A stretch of 5,288 bases of DNA from Spirochaetaceae bacterium (GTDB lineage: Bacteria > Spirochaetota > Spirochaetia > Treponematales > Breznakiellaceae). The notes under the pieces are model-generated. The model ran no database searches, was not told the DNA's origin, and saw only the letters and a list, made by a program, of their open reading frames with translations. This document shows, piece by piece, positions 1 through 4,917 of this stretch; the first letter of the stretch is position 1; every line of letters begins with the position of its first letter. The DNA is taken from contig JAISLM010000157.1 in NCBI GenBank assembly GCA_031290855.1, forward strand, positions 1 through 5,288. The letters are read 5' to 3'. Position numbers and translations under genes: made by a program.

Positions 1-173
1 CGCACCGCTTCTTTGCAGAACACCGGTTCCAGGTCTGCCGCCGTCACCGGCTTCAAGCTGCCCGGATGCAGGATAGGATCGGGCTTGTCCTTCATGTCCG
101 CCCTTACATTGTACCAGTACCTGGGCATCTCGTCCTGCGAGAGGTAAAGCCTGGTTGGAATTTTTGTTGACAT
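1..173 (-). CDS. trpB: TrpB-like PLP enzyme (tryptophan synthase beta, TrpB2 type), 5' end only
   Basis: The first 57 codons of a leftward gene are visible; the rest lies beyond the left edge. The protein begins MSTKIPTRLYLSQDEMPRYW, continues with YN at residues 21-22, and carries LHPGSLKPVT at 35-44 and DLEPVF at 47-52. This pattern (arginine then W-Y-N, then L-HPG-L-PVT, then DL-P-F) is how the N-terminus of the TrpB2 branch of tryptophan synthase beta begins. The family is pyridoxal-phosphate dependent and condenses indole with serine to make tryptophan; TrpB2 proteins often work without TrpA. The catalytic lysine and PLP-binding residues are outside the window. The ATG at 171-173 is preceded by GAGGAG (180-185, minus strand) with 6 bases between, which fixes the start. 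A double palindrome lies just upstream, suggesting repressor control. The family call is confident; the exact subfamily is from memory of the sequence pattern. Confidence 0.85.
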   Translation of the reverse strand, partial: MSTKIPTRLYLSQDEMPRYWYNVRADMKDKPDPILHPGSLKPVTAADLEPVFCKEAV

Positions 174-186
174 TTTGTTCTCCTCT

Positions 187-222
187 GTTTCTATATATAG
201 ATACGTTTCTATTTATAGAAAC
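187..222. promoter_or_regulatory. Tandem operator-like palindromes upstream of trpB
   Basis: Two 18-bp palindromes abut with no gap: GTTTCTATATATAGATAC (187-204, 16 of 18 positions symmetric) and GTTTCTATTTATAGAAAC (205-222, symmetric except the central TT). A half-site GTATCT follows at 223-228. Read another way, 199-212 and 215-228 form a perfect 14-bp inverted repeat with a 2-base centre. The block ends only 1 base from the GAGGAG ribosome binding site of trpB and overlaps the likely promoter, so a dimeric repressor bound in tandem is the natural reading. A transcript hairpin that masks the leader is the alternative. The cognate regulator cannot be named from the sequence. Confidence 0.6.
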
Positions 223-248
223 GTATCTTATAAAAAAATTTTAGTCAA
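220..248 (-). promoter_or_regulatory. Candidate sigma70 promoter for trpB
   Basis: On the minus strand TTGACT (248-243) is a 5/6 match to the -35 box. With a 17-base spacer the -10 would be TACGTT (225-220), which keeps only the T, A and final T of the consensus. The -10 overlaps the operator-like palindrome, consistent with repression. A TATAAG at 232-227 is a better -10 but leaves only 10 bases of spacer. The -35 lies 2 bases from the end of the neighbouring MITE-like element. Confidence 0.35.
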
Positions 249-250
249 GG

Positions 251-422
251 GAGGCTGTTCCAAAACCCGGCTGATTTTGAGAAAAGCTTCCGAAAAAACG
301 GGCTTTAGACCGCTTTTTCATATAAATCCAAGGCAGCTGGACAAGCAAAGCTTGTCTCCCAAGCAAAGCTTGTCTCCCAAGCAAAGCTTGTCTACCAAAA
401 ACTGAAGTTTTGGGAAAGCCTC
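251..422. mobile_element. MITE-like element, 172 bp, with inverted terminal repeats
   Basis: The left end GAGGCTGTTCCAAAAC (251-266) and the right end GTTTTGGGAAAGCCTC (407-422) are inverted copies matching at 14 of 16 positions. The interior has no credible gene; it holds three 18-bp direct repeats and one AAAACTGAAGTTTTG palindrome. The ends resemble from memory the GAGGCTGTCCCAAAA-type termini of some transposon families (IS5 or IS1182-like), so this may be a non-autonomous derivative. No clear target duplication is visible at these boundaries (AGG on the left, TCA on the right), so the exact ends may be off by a few bases or one flank may have decayed. Confidence 0.6.
342..395. repeat. 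Three tandem 18-bp repeats, each a small hairpin
   Basis: The unit CAAGCAAAGCTTGTCTCC occurs three times in a row at 342-359, 360-377 and 378-395; the third copy has one change (CTAC for CTCC). Each unit contains CAAGC-AAA-GCTTG, so the array can fold as three successive short stems. It lies inside the 251-422 element. It reads through as a repetitive peptide (QSLSPK-type) in one frame, but nothing suggests translation. Confidence 0.9.
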
Positions 423-462
423 TCATTTCTCATTATTCGCAAAGTCTGGTTTAATACTCTGT

Positions 463-477
463 CGAACCTTCGGTTCG
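463..477. repeat. Short perfect palindrome CGAACC-TTC-GGTTCG
   Basis: Six-base arms (463-468 and 472-477) are separated by a 3-base loop. It is not followed by a T run, so it is a poor intrinsic terminator in either direction. It is one of several intergenic hairpins in the window with short arms and 2-5 base loops. Confidence 0.6.
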
Positions 478-519
478 CGCTTGCCGCACGGAGGCTCATT
501 AATTAGATTCGCCGGACGC

Positions 520-548
520 TTGATAAGGCCCTGTTTAACGCCTATGAT
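520..548 (+). promoter_or_regulatory. Sigma70-type promoter for fliHIJ
   Basis: TTGATA (520-525) and TATGAT (543-548) are each 5/6 matches to consensus and are separated by exactly 17 bases. Transcription would start near 555, giving a very short leader before the fliH ATG at 569. No sigma28 (FliA-type) site was recognised, so the block is probably expressed constitutively rather than as a late flagellar class. This promoter fits the absence of fliG or another flagellar gene directly upstream. Confidence 0.6.
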
Positions 549-568
549 GGGGGCGGAAGGAAAAAAGC

Positions 569-1480
569 ATGACCAAGGCGGTTTTTAGACCCGAAGAGCT
601 GGTTCCGGTGAATGCGGTGGTTTCGCTTGACGCGCCGTTTGCCGTTGAAGAAGCTCCCTGTCAGGCGCAGGGGGCGGACGATATTCTGCCGGCCTTTGAG
701 GGACCCACAGTGGACGATTTGCGGAGAGAAGCCGAGGAGTGGAAGACCCGTTGGGATGCCGAAAAGGAGGCGATGATCGCTTCGGCCCGCGCAGAGGCGG
801 AGGTTATCGTCACGGACGCCAAGAAGACCGCCGCCGATGAGGCCGAGAGGCTGACGGCGGAGACGGAGGCATCCCGCGCCGCCGCGAGGGCGCAGGCGGA
901 CGCGATACTGAAGGAGGCCGGGGACGGCGCGGCCCGGATAGAGGCGGAGGCGGTCGCAAAGGCGGAAGCCGCCGCGAAGGAAGCCGCCGCACGGGGTTTC
1001 GAACAGGGTCGCAAGGACGGCTACGAGGCTGGTATGACCGAGGTGAAGCGCCTTGTGGCGCGGACGCAGTTGATAATGGAACGGATCGCGGACAAGCGCC
1101 TTGAGGTGATAGAGCAGGCGGAACAGGAGATCATCGACCTTGCGCTGCTCGTGGCCCGCAAGGTGGTCAAAGTTATATCGGAGAGTCAGCGGCAGGTCGT
1201 AGTCGAGAACATAAAGGCGGCGCTCGCAAGGATAAAGACCGGCGGGAAGGCCGTCGTCAGGGTCAACCTTGCCGACATCCAGACCGCTACCGAAAATCTG
1301 GACGAATTCGTCAGGCTGATGGAAGGCGGGGGCGGGATACAGATAATCGAGGACTCGTCGGTTGACGCCGGCGGCTGCCGCGTCGAAACGGACTTCGGCG
1401 AGGCGGACGCCCGCATCTCCGTCCAATTCGCGGAACTTGAATCAAAAATACTGGAGTTGACGCCCATCAAGAAAAGCTAG
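569..1480 (+). CDS. fliH: Flagellar assembly protein FliH
   Basis: The 303-residue protein is FliH, the elongated dimer that binds and regulates the FliI ATPase and docks it at the C-ring and export gate (homologous to SctL of injectisomes and the stators of F/V-ATPases). Residues 50-142 form a long Ala/Glu/Lys/Arg-rich helical stretch. Residues 143-155 carry the FliH hallmark glycine ladder GxxxGxxxGxxxG (G143, G147, G151, G155). The C-terminal domain (about 160-300) has the typical D-S-V-D-AGGC-VETD--G--DA--S core at 262-284. The length is somewhat above enterobacterial FliH, and the N-terminal 50 residues are unconserved in type. The ATG is preceded by GGAAGGA (555-561) with 7 bases between. 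fliI begins 14 bases after the stop. A long antisense open frame here is only a composition shadow. Confidence 0.93.
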   Translation: MTKAVFRPEELVPVNAVVSLDAPFAVEEAPCQAQGADDILPAFEGPTVDDLRREAEEWKTRWDAEKEAMIASARAEAEVIVTDAKKTAADEAERLTAETEASRAAARAQADAILKEAGDGAARIEAEAVAKAEAAAKEAAARGFEQGRKDGYEAGMTEVKRLVARTQLIMERIADKRLEVIEQAEQEIIDLALLVARKVVKVISESQRQVVVENIKAALARIKTGGKAVVRVNLADIQTATENLDEFVRLMEGGGGIQIIEDSSVDAGGCRVETDFGEADARISVQFAELESKILELTPIKKS

Positions 1481-1494
1481 GGAGGGGGCTTCCT

Positions 1495-2838
1495 GTGGAA
1501 AAATTGTTTGCCAAATACACGGAGGCCGTGGAATCGGCCTGTACCGTAAAATGCGTCGGGCGCGTGTTTCGTGTGCAGGGGCTTCTGGTCGAAAGCACAG
1601 GGCCCCGGTCCGTAATTGGCGAGATATGCTGTATCGAGACGCGGGACGGGGAGCTTCTGGCCGAGGTTATCGGGCTCAACGGCCCTGTCGTACAGCTTAT
1701 GGTTTACGGGCCCATGGAGGGGATAGAGCTGGGCGCGAAGGTGACCGCCGCAGGGAGCGGCCTCTCGATACCCTGCTCGCCTGAGATGCTGGGGCGCGTC
1801 CTTGACGCGCTGGGGAGGCCGGTAGACGGAGCGGGGAACCTCACCGTCGCCTGCCGCGCTCCCGCGATCCGCGAAGCGCCGCCCGCCTTCTCGCGTCCCG
1901 CGATCACCGAGCGGCTTGTCACCGGGATCCGAGTGATCGATGGGCTGCTGGCGGTGGGGAAGGGGCAGCGCATCGGCGTTTTTGCCGGATCCGGTGTCGG
2001 GAAGTCTACCTTTCTGGGGATGATCGCGGCGAGCAGCCATGCTGACGTGAACGTTATCGCGCTGATAGGCGAGCGGGGCAGGGAACTGAACGAATTTATC
2101 GTGAACAGCCTGGGCGACGAGGCGCTGAAGCGCTCCGTCGTCGTCGTCGCCACCGGCGATCAGAGCGCCCTTCTGCGGCTGAAGGGCGCGTATACGGCGA
2201 CGGCTATAGCCGAGTACTTCCGCGACATGGGGAAGAACGTGATGCTGCTCTTCGATTCGGTAACGCGCTTCGCCAGGGCGCAGCGCGAGATCGGGCTTTC
2301 GCGCGGCGAAAGCCCCGCGCACCGCGGCTATCCGCCCAGCGTGTTCGATATGCTGCCGAAGCTCTTGGAAAGGGCCGGCACTAGCGGGCGGGGCTCTATC
2401 ACGGCCTTTTACACGGTGCTTGTCGAGGGGGACGACATAGACGAGCCTGTCTCGGACAACGTGCGGGCCACGCTGGACGCCCACATAGTGCTTTCCCGCC
2501 GGCTGGCTTCGCGGGGGCACTATCCCGCCGTAGACATCCTGCAAAGTATCTCCCGCCTCGCGGAGGAGGTGTCTGGGCCTGAGACGAGGAAGGCCGTCCG
2601 CGCCGTGAAACGGCTCGTCGCGGACTATGCCGAGGCGGAAGACGTGATCAACGCGGGCGCGTACAAACAGGGCTCCAACCCGGACATAGACGCCGCTATA
2701 GCAAAGCGCCCTGAGATCGAGGACTTTTTGATCCAGGCCACAGGCGAGTCCTCCGCGCTGGGCGATACCCTGTTACGGCTCGGCGGCATAGCGGGCGTAG
2801 GGATACCGGCTTCCGAAGGGGCCGTCCCTAAGGAATGA
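1495..2838 (+). CDS. fliI: Flagellum-specific export ATPase FliI
   Basis: The 447-residue protein is the hexameric ATPase of the flagellar type III export apparatus, related to F1 beta and SctN. It hydrolyses ATP at the cytoplasmic base of the motor to help deliver substrates and chaperones to the export gate. Residues 1-90 are the N-terminal beta-barrel. The Walker A is GSGVGKS at 165-171; GERGRE at 192-197 includes the expected catalytic glutamate (E193). The Walker B runs NVMLLFD to D254, followed by SVTRFARAQREIGL at 255-268. GYPPSVF (278-284) and SGRGSITAFYTVLVEGDD (297-314) are classic FliI signatures. The C-terminal helical domain (about 370-447) is complete. The start is GTG, supported by GGAGGGGG (1481-1488) 6 bases upstream; no better ATG exists in frame. 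All key residues are intact, so the enzyme should be functional. Confidence 0.97.
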   Translation: MEKLFAKYTEAVESACTVKCVGRVFRVQGLLVESTGPRSVIGEICCIETRDGELLAEVIGLNGPVVQLMVYGPMEGIELGAKVTAAGSGLSIPCSPEMLGRVLDALGRPVDGAGNLTVACRAPAIREAPPAFSRPAITERLVTGIRVIDGLLAVGKGQRIGVFAGSGVGKSTFLGMIAASSHADVNVIALIGERGRELNEFIVNSLGDEALKRSVVVVATGDQSALLRLKGAYTATAIAEYFRDMGKNVMLLFDSVTRFARAQREIGLSRGESPAHRGYPPSVFDMLPKLLERAGTSGRGSITAFYTVLVEGDDIDEPVSDNVRATLDAHIVLSRRLASRGHYPAVDILQSISRLAEEVSGPETRKAVRAVKRLVADYAEAEDVINAGAYKQGSNPDIDAAIAKRPEIEDFLIQATGESSALGDTLLRLGGIAGVGIPASEGAVPKE

Positions 2839-2844
2839 CAGAGC

Positions 2845-3231
2845 GTGAAGAGGTTTGCGTTCAGGCTGGAAAAAGTCCTAAAGCTCCGCTCCCACGCGGA
2901 GAACGACGCGAAGGCGGATCTGGGGCGGGCGGTATCGGCCCTTTCACTGGTAGAGAGGAGGCTTGACGCGGTAGCCGCCGAGAGGCAAAGCGCCGCCGAG
3001 AGGCGCTTTGCGGACGGAAGCTCGGTGCCGCGTATGCAGATTTACGAAAACTACATTGCGCGGCTTGAAGCAAAGAAGGAAGAGCTTCTAAAAAAGGCAG
3101 CCGCCGCCGCGCTGGAGGTGGAAAGGACGAGGGAGCTTTGGACGGAGGCGCGGGCCGGCCTTAAGGTGATGGAAAACCTGAAAAACAGGAAGCGCTCGGC
3201 GTACCGCAAGGAAAGCGGGCCGGAAGAGTAG
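2845..3231 (+). CDS. fliJ: Flagellar protein FliJ
   Basis: The 128-residue protein matches the FliJ pattern: an N-terminal FRLEKVLKLR at residues 6-15, then almost continuous charged helix (two antiparallel helices in known FliJ structures), ending in a Lys/Arg-rich segment (112-121). FliJ is the central stalk inserted in the FliI hexamer and links it to the FlhA export gate. The protein ends roughly 20 residues earlier than the approximately 147 common for the family; whether this matters is unclear. The start is GTG, with AGGA (2831-2834) inside the end of fliI as ribosome binding site; only 6 bases separate it from the fliI stop, so translation is probably coupled. The position directly after fliI supports the call more than sequence conservation, which is weak in this family. 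Confidence 0.88.
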   Translation: MKRFAFRLEKVLKLRSHAENDAKADLGRAVSALSLVERRLDAVAAERQSAAERRFADGSSVPRMQIYENYIARLEAKKEELLKKAAAAALEVERTRELWTEARAGLKVMENLKNRKRSAYRKESGPEE

Positions 3232-3290
3232 GGGAGGGAGCGCCAGGTAAACATAGGCGGGATTTTTTCCGATAATTAAAAGAATTGGGA

Positions 3291-3318
3291 CTTTTTCAAA
3301 ACTGAAGTTTTGAAAAAG
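3291..3318. repeat. Perfect 13-bp inverted repeat with 2-base centre
   Basis: CTTTTTCAAAACT (3291-3303) is the exact reverse complement of AGTTTTGAAAAAG (3306-3318), with GA between. The core AAAACTGAAGTTTTG (3298-3312) is identical to 398-412 inside the MITE-like element near trpB, so this is a dispersed repeat. No T run follows, so a classic terminator is unlikely, although a hairpin this strong could act as a processing or 3'-end stabilising structure for fliJ mRNA. Confidence 0.85.
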
Positions 3319-3323
3319 CAAGC

Positions 3324-3346
3324 GCGGAACGCTGCCCGCGTTCCGC
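3324..3346. repeat. Perfect 9-bp inverted repeat, GC-rich
   Basis: GCGGAACGC (3324-3332) pairs with GCGTTCCGC (3338-3346) across TGCCC. Flanking AAGC/GCTT can extend the stem after a 2-base bulge. It sits 5 bases after the previous palindrome, so the two can fold side by side in the transcript. Confidence 0.75.
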
Positions 3347-3356
3347 TTAAAGCCGT

Positions 3357-3385
3357 GGTTTTTCAAGCCTTTAGCCTGAAAAACC
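3357..3385. repeat. 9-bp inverted repeat around AGCCTTTAGCC
   Basis: GGTTTTTCA (3357-3365) pairs with TGAAAAACC (3377-3385); a G-U and a G-C pair can extend it to 3355/3387. The 11-base loop contains AGCCTTTAG (3366-3374), which also forms the centre of the long hairpin at 4824-4855. The shared core suggests the palindromes belong to a related group. Confidence 0.7.
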
Positions 3386-3466
3386 GCAGAGCCGCGCCAA
3401 AACCGGACTTGAGTTTTAAAAGCGGAGCGAATTCTTGTTTTTAGAAAATATTGATGAGGGTATTAA

Positions 3467-4606
3467 ATGCGGGTGATTCCGATAGCAAGCGGGAAGGGGG
3501 GGGTAGGCAAATCGCTTGCGGCCGCCAACCTGGCCGTAGCCTTTGCGCAGGCCGGGAAAAGGGTAGTCCTGGCAGATTTGGACCTTGGCGCTTCCAACCT
3601 GCATCTTATAATCGGGCACCGGAAGCCCGGCGCGAGCATAGGCGCGTTCCTTAACTACCCGAAGATCGATTTTTCGACGCTTGTCGCGGAAACCGACATC
3701 CCTAACCTGCGCTTCATTCCCGGTGACGCCGAGATTCCGGGGGCGGCGAACCTAAAGTCCTCCCAGCGGAATATGCTGATACGCCGTCTTCTGTCGGTGG
3801 ACGCCGACGTTCTGATAATGGACCTGGGGGCGGGCACCCATCAGTCCATACTGGATTTTTTTTTGGTGTCGGGGCAGGGCATCATCGTCAGCTCGCCCGC
3901 CGTTACCGCGACGCTCAACGCCTACGTCTTCCTGAAAAACGCCGTTTTCCGCCTTATGTACAACGCCTTCAGGCACGGCAGCCCGGCATTCGAGTACCTT
4001 GAGCGGCTGCGCAAGGAAGGCTCCGGCCTCAAAATGCTGTACCTGCCTAAGATGCTGCTCGATATCGAGACACGCGACCCGGCTTCTTACCAGAAGTTCA
4101 AGGCGTCGATTGACCGTTTCCAGCCGCGCCTTATCCTGAATATGCTCGATTCGCCGGCGGACGCAGAGGTGGCGATGAAGATACGCCGTTCCTGCGAGGC
4201 ATACCTGGGGTTGCGGGTCGAACACCTGGGCGTGATATACCGCGACAGCATCCAGGACATAAGCCTCGCCTCCCGCCTCCCGATCCTGCTATACAAGCCT
4301 AACGCTGTACTGTCCCAGGCGATATACCGGATAGCGGACAAGCTCCTTCAGACTCAGGAGGATGCCGCGCCCCTTGCGATCGGTTCCGTGGAAGAAAGCT
4401 ATCAGGAAGCCGCGATGGAGGCGCAGATCGACTTTGAAAACAAGAAGGAGTACGTCGAGGAACTGCTCCATTCCGGCGTACTTTCACAGGGCGATCTTAT
4501 CGAAACCGTCAAGACCCAGCAGATAGAGATAAGCAAGATAAAGAAAGAGAACGTTTTCCTGAAGCACAAACTGTCAAAAGCGGTCAGCCAGGGCTTCAAA
4601 CCGTAA
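3467..4606 (+). CDS. MinD/ParA-family ATPase, FlhG-like, with C-terminal extension
   Basis: The 379-residue protein is a deviant-Walker P-loop ATPase. GKGGVGKS at residues 9-16 has both the signature lysine (K10) and the P-loop lysine (K15); the A' motif is DLDLGASN at 37-44; Walker B/switch II is VLIMDLGAGTH at 115-125, with DLGAG as in FlhG rather than the DSPAG of MinD. FIPGDAEIPGAANL (83-96) and LILNML (222-227) are further family blocks. Residues about 307-379 form a charged helical tail with coiled-coil character not found in short FlhG proteins. FlhG-type ATPases control flagellar number and position with FlhF; the location after fliHIJ fits such a role, but this longer spirochaete/delta-type paralogue may have another spatial-positioning role. 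ATG is preceded by GAGGG (3456-3460), 6 bases upstream. Two homopolymer tracts are unusual: G8 (3496-3503) in the P-loop codons and T9 (3856-3864). No obvious MinD-type membrane-targeting tip was identified. Confidence 0.85.
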   Translation: MRVIPIASGKGGVGKSLAAANLAVAFAQAGKRVVLADLDLGASNLHLIIGHRKPGASIGAFLNYPKIDFSTLVAETDIPNLRFIPGDAEIPGAANLKSSQRNMLIRRLLSVDADVLIMDLGAGTHQSILDFFLVSGQGIIVSSPAVTATLNAYVFLKNAVFRLMYNAFRHGSPAFEYLERLRKEGSGLKMLYLPKMLLDIETRDPASYQKFKASIDRFQPRLILNMLDSPADAEVAMKIRRSCEAYLGLRVEHLGVIYRDSIQDISLASRLPILLYKPNAVLSQAIYRIADKLLQTQEDAAPLAIGSVEESYQEAAMEAQIDFENKKEYVEELLHSGVLSQGDLIETVKTQQIEISKIKKENVFLKHKLSKAVSQGFKP

Positions 4607-4641
4607 ACGGCCAAAATTATTGACTACCCGGTTTCCCTCTT

Positions 4642-4714
4642 TCGGGCAAGCCGGAATTGAACCGGCGACCTCTTGGTCCCGAACCAAGCGCGCTACCAAC
4701 TGCGCTACTGCCCG
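4642..4714 (-). tRNA. tRNA-Pro (anticodon CGG)
   Basis: The 73-base minus-strand sequence folds as a complete cloverleaf. The acceptor CGGGCAG pairs with TTGCCCG (last pair G-U). The D stem is GCGC/GCGC with loop AGTTGGTA; the anticodon stem is CTTGG/CCAAG with loop TTCGGGA, giving anticodon CGG (4681-4679) for proline CCG codons; the variable loop is AGGTC; the T arm is GCCGG-TTCAATT-CCGGC. The discriminator base is A (4642). CCA is not encoded, so it must be added by the CCA-adding enzyme. The gene is convergent with the ATPase gene, with 35 bases between. It is intact despite the mobile-element scar just upstream of it. Confidence 0.95.
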
Positions 4715-4732
4715 TAGCTAAACCTTGTTCTA

Positions 4733-4761
4733 ACCGTATTATAAATCCGCAAAAACGTCAA
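4733..4761 (-). promoter_or_regulatory. Candidate promoter for tRNA-Pro
   Basis: On the minus strand TTGACG (4761-4756) is a 5/6 -35 match and TACGGT (4738-4733) lies 17 bases downstream, keeping the T, A and final T of a -10 box. Transcription would begin about 12 bases before the tRNA. A perfect TATAAT at 4743-4738 is present, but it is only 12 bases from that -35 and has a poor box at 17 bases. Either way the promoter lies at the apparent edge of the IS3-like remnant (4763). Confidence 0.45.
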
Positions 4762-4783
4762 CTGGACTTTACCCCGTTAGGCA

Positions 4784-4904
4784 GTGTCTGTCCACAAAGT
4801 CGTTTATTTTGCGGACAGACCTTGCATTTTCGCAGCCTTTAGGCTGCGAAAATGCGGTTTTTAAGGAAGTTTGTCCATAATGTGTCTATATTATGGACAA
4901 ACAC
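4784..4904. mobile_element. 121-bp MITE-like element with 6-bp target duplication
   Basis: The ends GTGTCTGTCCA (4784-4794) and TGGACAAACAC (4894-4904) are inverted copies with one mismatch in 11. Both flanks carry TAGGCA (4778-4783 and 4905-4910), the expected target-site duplication. Inside are three independent hairpins: 4786-4793 with 4813-4820 (8 bp, plus CAAA/TTTG), 4824-4837 with 4842-4855 (14 bp perfect, TTTA loop), and 4869-4881 with 4890-4902 (13 bp perfect, 8-base loop). There is no coding capacity. Clean ends and flanks argue for a fairly recent insertion mobilised in trans by a transposase encoded elsewhere. Confidence 0.75.
4824..4855. repeat. 14-bp perfect hairpin with TTTA loop
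   Basis: GCATTTTCGCAGCC (4824-4837) and GGCTGCGAAAATGC (4842-4855) are exact reverse complements. This is the strongest stem in the window and the central hairpin of the 121-bp element. Its centre AGCCTTTAG recurs at 3366-3374. Confidence 0.9.
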
Positions 4905-4917
4905 TAGGCAGACAATG

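Larger units (their letters stand above)
3232..3466. other. Intergenic gap rich in palindromes
   Basis: No gene is visible between fliJ and the ATPase gene. The gap carries three strong inverted repeats (3291-3318, 3324-3346, 3357-3385), described separately. A T6 run at 3263-3268 follows only a 4-base stem (CGCC...GGCG), too weak to call an intrinsic terminator. No convincing -35/-10 pair was found for the downstream gene, so it could be co-transcribed with fliHIJ or use an unrecognised promoter. Confidence 0.6.

Noticed and set aside
342..395. CRISPR array
   Set aside because: The 18-bp units are directly adjacent with no unique spacers and no cas genes are nearby.
175..426. Short open frames on both strands through the tandem repeats
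   Set aside because: Their repetitive peptides come only from the 18-bp direct repeats inside the MITE-like element; there is no convincing ribosome binding site.
542..1426. Long minus-strand open frame opposite fliH
   Set aside because: It lies antisense to a clear fliH, has no family features, and is explained by high GC at third codon positions of the real gene.
1477..2544. Long minus-strand open frame opposite fliI
   Set aside because: It is fully antisense to an intact, highly conserved fliI, its product is low-complexity Arg/Pro/Gly-rich sequence, and it has no family signature.
3240..3270. Intrinsic terminator after fliJ
   Set aside because: The T6 run is preceded only by a 4-base stem with an 11-base loop; the strong palindromes further on have no T run after them.
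3409..3460. Promoter directly upstream of the ATPase gene
   Set aside because: TTGAGT at 3409-3414 has no acceptable -10 at 16-18 bases, and no other box pair was convincing.
3752..4225. Minus-strand open frame inside the ATPase gene
   Set aside because: It is antisense to a well-conserved P-loop ATPase, has no supporting start signal and no recognisable domain.
4657..4842. Plus-strand open frame of 61 codons
   Set aside because: It overlaps the tRNA on the opposite strand and then the MITE-like element; it is a chance frame.
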